Source: JBEKYD01 sp049509915
Lineage (GTDB): Bacteria > Acidobacteriota > Terriglobia > Bryobacterales > Bryobacteraceae
Assembly (NCBI GenBank): GCA_049509915.1
Contig: JBEKZL010000207.1
Coordinates: 1-26,186 of the forward strand
DNA length: 26,186 nucleotides
Direction: 5' to 3'
The position numbers and the translations under genes were made by a program. Positions within the stretch are counted from its first letter, which is position 1. Each line of letters starts with the position of its first letter. Positions 13,513-20,491 of this stretch are shown here, piece after piece. The notes below the pieces were generated by a model. It had not been told where the DNA came from, did no database searches, and saw nothing but the letters and a program-made list of their open reading frames with translations.

Positions 13513-15698
13513 GGCAATTTGTACAGCCGCGCTCCGTCGGCCCGTCCCACCTCTCTGATCCCCCACGAGGCTGCATGCTGCCGATAGTCGGCCGCCCCCG
13601 GTTCATCGTCGAATACCACAAGGTAATCCACGCCACGCCGGTGGGCCTCTTCCGCAGCCGCCCGCCGCAGCCCCAGCGGAGGCGCCACGGTACCGATTTC
13701 CGGCTCGCCGCCCAAGCGCCGCCACTCGCCCCGCGCGTCCCGGCCTTCCAGTTTCAGCCGAATCCCCCATTGGTCCGGCGCCGTCTCCAGCCCTACCGAA
13801 TCGGCCGTCTCCAGCCCGCCGAAATCCACCGCCGCGTACATCCCCGGATGGATCGCCTCGCCGGTGCGCCAGAACGTCACCGGCGAATTGTCGAAAGCCG
13901 CCTGAATCGTCCACGGATCGGGATTGGCCGTCAGCCGCCATCGGGGCCACCGCGGCAGTTCGCTCGCGCCGTCGAAAACCCGCAGCTCATGGATGCTCCA
14001 CAAATCCTCGCCCGAGGCCGTCTGGACCACCCGGATTCCACTCAACCTCGCCTCCGGAAAGCGAAATGCCAGCCGCCACGTCGGCTGATACTCGGTGAAA
14101 GCCTCGGCGTTGCCGGTCCGCAGAATCACGCCCGTTATCGAGCTCGCTGCCGATTCGTACTCCACCAGAATCCGCCGCGAGGTGTACGCCTCGGAAAACC
14201 CACGGTAGGTGAACACGGTAGCCCCCGGCTCGGTAGCCGCCTCGATCAATCGATCCATCCGGTACCCTACAAGTCGAGTCTCCTTATAATGTTCGGCATA
14301 CTTCTGTGGCCGAATCCGCAGGGCTTCCTTCAGGGGGATTCGCGGCGCGAGCCGCCAGGCTTCCGCCCGCGCATACCGCGGTACCACCGCCGGCCATGAA
14401 ATCGCCGCGTGAATCAGCGCTACGGCAACCGCCAGCCCCGGAACTCGCGAAAGCACCATGGCCAGCGCCAGCGCCACAAACGGCAGCGGCGGAACCAAGA
14501 ACCTCGTCCCGATGTTGCTGAAATAGTTCGCCCCGAATACCGCCGCCGCCAGCAGCAATTGCCGCCCGACCGGTTTCTTCACCGCCACGAGCGCCAGCGG
14601 CGCAAGCAGAAACACCGGACCCAGCAGCCCCGCCAGCAGCCCGCGGGTCGTCACCTGCATCGGGATCTGCCACAGGCTGGTCAACTCGTAGTGGCTAAAA
14701 TATTTTAAGTAATCATTTTCAAATGAGATAGTTACATAAGGATTTGGAAAGTATCGATTAAGGAATGGGGACAACGGGTTAGCTACCCAAAGGTAGTTTT
14801 TGACTATCCAGGGAAAGACGATCGCGCCAGCCGGGCCGCCCACCATCACCAAGTCCTTCCAGCGCCGGCTCTTCCACCAGACAAACCCCAGCGCATAAAC
14901 CACCCCCGTCCAAGCCGTATACTTGGCCGCAAAGCCGAACCCGGCCGCCAGACCGATCGCCAGAAGCAGTCGCGGGCTTCTGTCCCGATCCCATAACTGC
15001 AAACAATAGAACAAGGTAAACGCGATGGCTGCAACCGCTACATCAATGTAGGCGCTGGTCCCGTCGATACCCACTACCGGGCTTGCGACTATCAGCAGTG
15101 CACCGCACACCGCCGGCCGGAAAAACCCCGCTCGACGCCCGTAACAAACCATCATCCAGGCGAGTGCGATCAGGAAGGTAAAATGCACCAGTGCCGCCGC
15201 CGAATGCTTCCCGAACGCAAATGCGAATAGGAACAGCATCTCGATTGCCTGCGATAAGTTAGCGTAGATATCCCACGTAATTACTTGAAATCCGTGCTGG
15301 TTCAAGTAGCGGTTCACCAGCCCGAGGTGATAGCCAGAACCATCGGGGCTGACTTCCGGCGCCATCGCATTCAAGACATAAAGTAGGAAGTACGCGCCAA
15401 ACGTCACAAGAAATATATATTTGGCTACGCGTCCGAATTCAGTCGCCGGCTCCGTCTCGCTTAGCGTTCCCCGTTCCCGCCACAATCCCACCAGACCGCA
15501 CGCTCCCACAGGCAGAAACGTCGCCGGGTACGCCAGCCGCAACGCGCAGAGCAGAAACACCGTTAGGCTGAGCAGTGCGGCGCCAGTCACAAACCGGACG
15601 GCGTACTCCCGGCACACTTTTCCCAGCACCAGGCCGCCTAACCCTGTCGCCGTGGCCGCGGTCAGCGCCGCACCGAAAAGAATCGCCAAAACTTCCAC
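13509..15698 (-). CDS. GT-C (family 39-like) membrane glycosyltransferase with discoidin-like tail
   Basis: A 729-residue protein. Residues 1-440 hold about ten to twelve membrane spans. The first large loop has the acidic motif of lipid-linked-sugar GT-C enzymes (APEVSPDGSGYHL, Glu115, Asp119, His124), followed by a WDIYANLSQAIEML segment. Such enzymes transfer sugar from a polyprenyl-phosphate donor outside the membrane. Residues about 455-729 are soluble. Within them RWRLTANPDPWTIQAAFDNSPVTFW...VDFGG...W.I.L resembles an F5/8 type C (discoidin) carbohydrate-binding fold (585-660), and an earlier RVVQTASGEDLWSIHELRVF (about 550) has the discoidin end pattern. The GTG at 15698 has an AAAGG upstream. 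Its stop overlaps the kinase start. The acceptor is unknown. Confidence 0.82.
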   Translation of the reverse strand: MEVLAILFGAALTAATATGLGGLVLGKVCREYAVRFVTGAALLSLTVFLLCALRLAYPATFLPVGACGLVGLWRERGTLSETEPATEFGRVAKYIFLVTFGAYFLLYVLNAMAPEVSPDGSGYHLGLVNRYLNQHGFQVITWDIYANLSQAIEMLFLFAFAFGKHSAAALVHFTFLIALAWMMVCYGRRAGFFRPAVCGALLIVASPVVGIDGTSAYIDVAVAAIAFTLFYCLQLWDRDRSPRLLLAIGLAAGFGFAAKYTAWTGVVYALGFVWWKSRRWKDLVMVGGPAGAIVFPWIVKNYLWVANPLSPFLNRYFPNPYVTISFENDYLKYFSHYELTSLWQIPMQVTTRGLLAGLLGPVFLLAPLALVAVKKPVGRQLLLAAAVFGANYFSNIGTRFLVPPLPFVALALAMVLSRVPGLAVAVALIHAAISWPAVVPRYARAEAWRLAPRIPLKEALRIRPQKYAEHYKETRLVGYRMDRLIEAATEPGATVFTYRGFSEAYTSRRILVEYESAASSITGVILRTGNAEAFTEYQPTWRLAFRFPEARLSGIRVVQTASGEDLWSIHELRVFDGASELPRWPRWRLTANPDPWTIQAAFDNSPVTFWRTGEAIHPGMYAAVDFGGLETADSVGLETAPDQWGIRLKLEGRDARGEWRRLGGEPEIGTVAPPLGLRRAAAEEAHRRGVDYLVVFDDEPGAADYRQHAASWGIREVGRADGARLYKLP

Positions 15699-15714
15699 GG
15701 GTCAGACCTTTTGG

Positions 15715-15879
15715 TGGGGCAGGCCCTCGGCCTGCGGCGGCCTACCAGGCCGCCTCGGCGCACCACACCCTCCCAACCGCGGCCCGAAAGGAACCCCCTT
15801 CCAGACCCTCCGCCGGCCTGATCCGTCCGTCCGAAAGCCGGCGGCCCGGGAGGCCGCCACAGGCCGAGGGCCAGCCCCG
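15715..15879. repeat. Inverted-repeat element, 29-bp arms
   Basis: The left arm 15715-15743 (TGGGGCAGGCCCTCGGCC...) pairs with 15851-15879 at 26 of 29 positions. An 8-bp perfect hairpin, GGCGGCCT/AGGCCGCC with a 3-nt loop, lies inside the left half at 15736-15754. The outer TGGGGC end is shared with the elements at 10263 and 20190. It fills the gap between the lipoprotein-like gene and the membrane transferase gene, so it may act as a hairpin in their shared transcript. Confidence 0.65.
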
Positions 15880-15895
15880 CGAAGCAGCTCGCCTC

Positions 15896-16441
15896 TCACT
15901 CAGCAAACCCCGCGCGCGTCAGTACAAATCCCAGCTTCTCCCCACCATCTCGCGGCGCCGTTTTGTCCGGCGTCATCGCCACAATATTGATGGAATTACG
16001 ACGCAACAGTTCTTCCGCCACCGCATGATGGTAGGAATAAGGCCCGGCGTGCGCGCAGCGCATCCGGTCCACCTCGCGCCCGTTCACCGCAATCAGGATC
16101 GTGATCGGTCCGGTTGCCACAAACGACTGCTCCGGCAACGTCAGGTCCATGACGAATTCGAGCGGTCCGGAATCCGGCAGATAGAAACGCAGCACCGGGC
16201 GGTCGTACGACCATCGCCAACTCCCTTCGCTCGCCGCCCGAAACCCACCCACGATATAGGCGTCAGCCCGCGGGTCCGCCATCGCCACCATCGACCCCAG
16301 ACCGGCACCGGAAGCATCCGAAAACCCGGCCGCTTGCGCCGGCGGCGCATACACCGTGGGCAAACGGTTGCAGCCGGCTCCAACCAGGGCGACGGTCACA
16401 GCAGCCACCGGCCACATCCTGCGTGAACTAAACTCCGACAT
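15896..16441 (-). CDS. Putative lipoprotein, function unknown
   Basis: A 181-residue protein that begins with a basic end and a hydrophobic stretch, SRRMWPVAAVTVALVGAGCNRL. The Cys after VGAG suggests a lipoprotein signal, although -3 is Gly instead of the preferred Leu, so a simple signal peptide or anchor is possible. The mature part is soluble with a beta-rich look (RPVLRFYLPDSGPLEFVMDLTLPEQSF, GPITILIAVNGREVDRMRC) and resembles a carbohydrate-binding-like domain such as those often found beside GT-C transferases. I chose the ATG at 16441; an AGGAG lies about 12 nt upstream. It precedes the GT-C gene on the same strand, and they may cooperate in cell-surface sugar transfer. No family was recognised. 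Confidence 0.65.
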   Translation of the reverse strand: MSEFSSRRMWPVAAVTVALVGAGCNRLPTVYAPPAQAAGFSDASGAGLGSMVAMADPRADAYIVGGFRAASEGSWRWSYDRPVLRFYLPDSGPLEFVMDLTLPEQSFVATGPITILIAVNGREVDRMRCAHAGPYSYHHAVAEELLRRNSINIVAMTPDKTAPRDGGEKLGFVLTRAGFAE

Positions 16442-16478
16442 TCCTGCCCCAAGCTCCTGATACGGCAACGATTGCAAG

Positions 16479-16544
16479 ACCGCTCCCTTGCGGTCGCGGC
16501 TCGGTAGGGAGCCTCATTTCGAGCCGCGACCGCAAGGGAGCGGT
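16479..16544. repeat. REP-like palindromic repeat, copy B
   Basis: Twenty-five-base arms at 16479-16503 (ACCGCTCCCTTGCGGTCGCG and GCTCG) and 16520-16544 pair perfectly around a 16-nt loop. GATACGTTAGCGTATTT follows at 16552-16568; copy A is followed by the similar GATACGTGACCGTATTT (9127-9143). A further half-copy sits at 16622-16650. The remainder of 16442-16700, between the lipoprotein start and the NamZ-fusion stop, is non-coding. Confidence 0.85.
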
Positions 16545-16621
16545 GCCCTTGAGATACGTTAGCGTATTTCTGAAATGACCGACGAAGTGACTATTCACGA
16601 AATAGCTATCCCAATCGCCGG

Positions 16622-16650
16622 CGACCGCTCCCTGGTGACGGTCGCGGCTG
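16622..16650. repeat. Half-copy of the REP-like repeat
   Basis: CGACCGCTCCCTGGTGACGG followed by TCGCGGCTG repeats one arm of the palindrome at 16479 with small changes and no partner arm nearby. Confidence 0.6.
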
Positions 16651-16700
16651 GCTCGCGGCGTGAGGCACCTGCGGCTGGCACGGTAATTCCGTAACGGGCT

Positions 16701-19052
16701 CTACCGGTAAATCAGGTACCGCTCCCTCACCGCAAGAAAATCCTCAACCGCTCCCTGGAATCCCTGCTGAATCGCCCGCGGATCGTCACCCGCTTTCAAC
16801 CGCCGGATCGCCTCGTTGCTCCCGATCAGCCGCCCACCCGCCGCGAAGTCGATCTTGCCGGGATATAGCTTTTCCAGCGCCGAGGCCAATTCCAGTCCCA
16901 GCCGGGTCGAATCGAGCGCCTCCCGGTTCACAATCTGAAACCGCACCCCCTCCACCCGCGCTCCTTGAAAGTTCGATTCCGCCGGCTTGAAACTGGTGGG
17001 ATACACCCGCACGCCCGGAATGCCGCGCTGGTTCAGGTAACCCGCCAGCTCCGGCCCACCGATGAAATCCGCCCCCACCTGCTCGAACGGCGCATCCGTT
17101 CCTCTGCCCACCGAAAGGTTCTTCGAGTATTCCAGCAGCGCCAATCCCGGATACAGCATGGCCGCGTTCAGGCTGCGCATATTCGGCGACGGGTCCACCC
17201 ACGGCTGCCCGGTCGAATCGAACCAGTCCCCGCGCTGCCAGTGCTCCATCGGAATCACCGTCAACTGGGCGCCCAGCTTCCCTTCGCCATTGAACAATTG
17301 CGCCAGCTCGCCCATCGTCATGCCGTGCCGCACCGGCAAGCCGGCGAAGTAGCCCACGAAAGAACGGTTCGCGCTGTCGAGCGGCGGCCCTTCCACGTGC
17401 ATGCCCGTGAGCGGGTTCGGCCGGTCCAGCACGTAGAACGCAATCCCAGCTTTCGCGGCCGCCTCCAGCGTGTAGGCCATGGTTGTTTCGTAGGTGTAAA
17501 AGCGCGCGCCCACGTCCGCGATATCGAACACCAGCGCGTCGATTCCCTGCAGCATTTCCGGCGTCGGACGCCGCGTGGCGCCGTACAGGCTGTAGATCTT
17601 CAACCCGCTCGCCGCGTCGACCGAATCCGCCAGCCCTTCCCGATCTTCCTTGCCCGCGAATCCGTGCTCGGGCGAAAACAATGCCGTCAGCCGCACCCCA
17701 GCCTCGCGCATGAGGTCGATGTTCCGCCGCCTGCGCGCATCCACCCCGGTCTGATTGGTGATGAGCCCCACGCGCTTCCCGGCCAGCGGAGCGAAGTGCG
17801 CCGCCTCCAGCGTGTCCAGCCCGGTCTCGGTCGCGCCCGCATGTTCCACCTCGCGGCGCATGCCGGCCGATGGCCGGGCCATGGTTTCCTCGTATCCGGT
17901 CAGTATTACCCCCTGAGCGCGAATTCCGACCGCGGCCGCCACAATCGTCGCCACCTTGGCCCGCAGCGGCGTGACGGCCGGGTGCTGCGTCGGGTGTACG
18001 CTATTGGCCAGCAAAATCACGTACGTCTTCGTCGACGGATCGATCCAGAGCGACGTGCCCGTAAAGCCCGTGTGCCCGTACGATCCGATTGGAAACAACT
18101 CGCCGCGGTTCCCCGAATACGGCGAATCCATATCCCACCCCAACCCGCGCAGGATCGGCTGATCCGGCGGACTCTGCGGCTCGGTGAATTTTTCCACCGT
18201 GAACGGGCTCGCGATGCGCATCCCATCGAGCGTCCCCCGGTTCAGCATCATCTGCGCAAACCGCGCCAGGTCGTCGGCCGTGGAGAATACGCCGGCGTGC
18301 CCCGCAATTCCGCCCATGTTGCGTGCCGTCGGGTCGTGAACCACCCCCCGCAGCGGCGCGCCGTCTTTGACCGGCCAGCGCTCGGTCGGCGCAATCCGCG
18401 CCCTCAGCGCCGCCGGCGGCTGGAACATCGTCTCTTTCATCCCCAGCGGCCGGAACACGTTGTCGCGCGCATAATCCGCTAGCGTCTGCCCGCTCAGCCG
18501 GTGTACCAATTCCCCCAGCAGAATGAAGTTGATGTCGCTGTAGACGAAGCGCACCCCCGGCGGCCCGGCGGGAGGGTCGGTACACGCAAGCTGAATGCCG
18601 GTATCGTAACCCGACCACGGATTCGACAGCGGCACGTCCGGCCTCAGCCCCGAAAAATGCGTGAACAGGTTGCGCAGCGTGATGTCGCTCTTGCCACCCT
18701 GAAATTCCGGGATGTAAGCCGTCACGCGATCGTTCAGCCGGAACCGCCCCTCCTCGAACAGCTTCATCAGCGAGGTGGTGGTGGCGACAACCTTGGTCAG
18801 CGACGCCAGGTCGAAAATCGTGTCCACCGTCATCGCTTCCGCCGCCGGCACCAGCGCCCGCTTGCCGTAAGCCTTGCGGTAGACTACCTTGCCGTCGTGC
18901 CCCACCAGCAGCACCGCCCCCGGCAGCCGCCCTTGCTCCACTGCCTCATTGATTACCCGGTCCAGCGCCGGCCCCGCGCTAAACTCCTGCGCCCATGCCG
19001 CACCGGAAACCAATCCCGCGCCCAACCCCACCGCCCACCAAAATGTTCTCAT
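16701..19052 (-). CDS. Serine hydrolase/beta-lactamase-like domain fused to NamZ (DUF1343, GH171-like) exo-N-acetylmuramidase
   Basis: A 783-residue secreted fusion protein. Residues 1-22 form a signal peptide ending AWA-Q. An N-terminal class C beta-lactamase-like serine hydrolase follows, with SLTK (nucleophile Ser near 85), YSDIN at the Tyr motif (about 172) and GHTGFTGTS as the KTG-equivalent HTG. From about 411 the DUF1343/NamZ domain begins: GLITNQTGVDA, TALFSPEHGFAG, FDIADVGARFYTYETTM, VLDRPNPLTG and WVDPSPNMRS. NamZ enzymes cleave terminal N-acetylmuramic acid from peptidoglycan chains. The start is the ATG at 19052; the GTG just before it gives one extra residue. Both catalytic sets look intact. 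The hydrolase half may act on peptides or esters of the same material, which is inferred. The fusion could also be described as two cooperating domains in the periplasm. Confidence 0.92.
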   Translation of the reverse strand: MRTFWWAVGLGAGLVSGAAWAQEFSAGPALDRVINEAVEQGRLPGAVLLVGHDGKVVYRKAYGKRALVPAAEAMTVDTIFDLASLTKVVATTTSLMKLFEEGRFRLNDRVTAYIPEFQGGKSDITLRNLFTHFSGLRPDVPLSNPWSGYDTGIQLACTDPPAGPPGVRFVYSDINFILLGELVHRLSGQTLADYARDNVFRPLGMKETMFQPPAALRARIAPTERWPVKDGAPLRGVVHDPTARNMGGIAGHAGVFSTADDLARFAQMMLNRGTLDGMRIASPFTVEKFTEPQSPPDQPILRGLGWDMDSPYSGNRGELFPIGSYGHTGFTGTSLWIDPSTKTYVILLANSVHPTQHPAVTPLRAKVATIVAAAVGIRAQGVILTGYEETMARPSAGMRREVEHAGATETGLDTLEAAHFAPLAGKRVGLITNQTGVDARRRRNIDLMREAGVRLTALFSPEHGFAGKEDREGLADSVDAASGLKIYSLYGATRRPTPEMLQGIDALVFDIADVGARFYTYETTMAYTLEAAAKAGIAFYVLDRPNPLTGMHVEGPPLDSANRSFVGYFAGLPVRHGMTMGELAQLFNGEGKLGAQLTVIPMEHWQRGDWFDSTGQPWVDPSPNMRSLNAAMLYPGLALLEYSKNLSVGRGTDAPFEQVGADFIGGPELAGYLNQRGIPGVRVYPTSFKPAESNFQGARVEGVRFQIVNREALDSTRLGLELASALEKLYPGKIDFAAGGRLIGSNEAIRRLKAGDDPRAIQQGFQGAVEDFLAVRERYLIYR

Positions 19053-19057
19053 CACCG

Positions 19058-19684
19058 TTCATTCTAATCGCAGGGCCCGCGGCGCGGGATTCGCACATCA
19101 GCGTCGAAGTAAGGCCGTCGGCACAGAAGCAAGATGTCGAAAAGGGCGCGTTTCGGGAGTTTCCTTGTCGCGAGTCTGATTCGTCCTTTGATGCCGGCGC
19201 ACTTCGGAATTGGCTCCGGGATCGTCGTGTCTTCGTCCGGGCAACAGAGTCGACAGACGGACGTCATAATCTACGACGGCCGCCCGTTGCCTCCGGTTTT
19301 GCTGGCAGGTGATCGCGGGATATTTCCAATCGACAGTGTCCTTGCAGTCATCGAAGTCAAGAGCACCTTGGTCGCCCCACACTACGCCAGCTTAGTGGAC
19401 GCCGCCCAACGGTTTCTGCCTCCTAACATGAGCCCTGCCGGATTGCGTATCGCCACGCCAGGGCGGCTTCTTGACGAGGTGGGGAGACCACAAGCTACAT
19501 GGCCACTGTTCAGCGTGTTCGCCTACACCTCTGATGCAAAGCAAAGAGACGAATTAGAGCGTCTTCAAGAACAGGCAGTCGCCAGACGGACAACAGCGTG
19601 AGGTTCTTCGGGGCGTTGCTCAACCGGCTGGAGGAGACCGCAAAGAGCCGAGGAGAGTATCGCCTTCAGGACTGGCTGGCATAG
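19058..19684 (+). pseudogene. Frameshifted remnant of a PD-(D/E)XK nuclease-like (DUF6602-like) gene
   Basis: Three pieces in two frames line up as one protein. Piece 1, about 19058-19151, contains EVRPSAQKQDVEKGAFRE. Piece 2 (19134-19601) continues FLVASLIRPLMPAHFGIGSGIVV, then SRQTDVIIYDG and IDSVLAVIEVKSTL, giving the Asp...Glu-x-Lys set of a PD-(D/E)XK fold. Piece 3 (19598-19684) is VRFFGALLNRLEETAKSRGE and ends DWLA. One net base change near 19150 and another near 19598 would restore a continuous frame. Piece 1 has no start codon and runs into the NamZ-fusion 5' end, so the true N-terminus is missing. Full homologues belong to restriction- or defence-like proteins of unknown mechanism. 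An ATG at 19134 could still yield a 155-residue product, but with no ribosome site. Confidence 0.6.
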
Positions 19685-19726
19685 CCTCATCATCGGGGAC
19701 GGGCCGGGAGAGGGGACGGTGGGGAC

Positions 19727-19756
19727 GGGACGGGAAAATTCGGGACAGGAAAATTC
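19727..19756. repeat. 15-bp tandem repeat GGGACNGGAAAATTC x2
   Basis: The unit GGGACGGGAAAATTC at 19727-19741 is followed at once by GGGACAGGAAAATTC, and a partial third GGGACA follows. The preceding bases are also GGGAC-rich, which suggests slippage expansion. Confidence 0.7.
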
Positions 19757-20146
19757 GGGACACCCCTTGCGCCGGGTCTCGGCCAAGCGAGTTTCCGTGC
19801 TCAGAGAATTGGGCGCAGGGGTTACCTGTCCCTCCTCCTGACTTTCGTGACCCCCGGAGAATCGCCCCGCCCCTCAATCCCGGTTTCCTGGCCTTCCGTG
19901 CACAAAAATGCACAAAGCTCGTTCCCCCGCAACCGTCCCGAAGTCCGGTCACAGCGATTTTTTATTGACAGCTAAGGACTTCCTGTAAGTACCATCTCGA
20001 CGCTGTTGTGCTCTGGTGGCGGGGAGGATGGCTACAGGGGAAAACCGGGAGGGCGACGCCTGAGCCCTAAGGACCCGTCAGGGAATAACTATTCTTCCAG
20101 TCTTCGGCAACCGCTCGCTCACGAGCTGTGAAAAAAATCACAAGTC

Positions 20147-20217
20147 GCAGGCGGAACCGCCTGCGCCACCAATGTGAGTGCATTGTTTTCAATGGTGGGG
20201 CAGGCGGTTCCGCCTGC
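20147..20217. repeat. Nested inverted repeat with self-palindromic arms
   Basis: The 28-bp arms 20147-20174 and 20190-20217 pair with two mismatches. Each arm is itself a hairpin: GCAGGCGGAACCGCCTGC has an 8-bp perfect stem and the right arm carries its complement. The outer GGTGGGGCAGGC end resembles the left end of the element at 15715. Confidence 0.7.
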
Positions 20218-20246
20218 CCAGCCCATTTCGGCGAGTTTTCTCCGCA

Positions 20247-20309
20247 GCTCCCCTCACGGTTGCGGCTTAGGCTGCTGCAGGTCAGAGCCGCGACTGTCAA
20301 GGAGCGGTT
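20247..20309. repeat. REP-like palindromic repeat, diverged copy C
   Basis: GCTCCCCTCACGGTTGCGGCT and, 24 bases later, AGCCGCGACTGTCAAGGAGC followed by GGTTG are imperfect complements and recall copies A and B. Another fragment, GGCAACCGCTCGCTCACG, is at 20106-20123. Confidence 0.5.
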
Positions 20310-20491
20310 GTCGCCGATTGGAAATGGTTATGACCACCCCGACGTCGTTGTACTCCGGTGACGGGGCGAAGATGGCTACAGGACGGTGGATGTTATCGCG
20401 GCTCCCAGCCTCACAGAGACGCGCAAAAACGGGCAAAAATGCACAAAGCCGTGGTGCTGCCCGCGCCACGACACGGCGCCAGAGCCTCTGG

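Larger units (their letters stand above)
19685..20491. other. 807-bp repeat-rich non-coding region
   Basis: No gene was recognised. It contains a 15-bp tandem repeat (19727-19756), two diverged copies of a roughly 42-bp stretch ending GATGGCTACAGG (19998-20038 and 20340-20382), CAAAAATGCACAAAG twice (19902-19916 and 20433-20447), a nested inverted repeat (20147-20217) and a diverged REP-like palindrome (20247-20309). The ATTTTTTATTGACAG near 19960 holds a TTGACA, but I see no matching -10. The density of repeats next to a broken gene suggests a long-inactive, rearranged spot. Confidence 0.65.
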
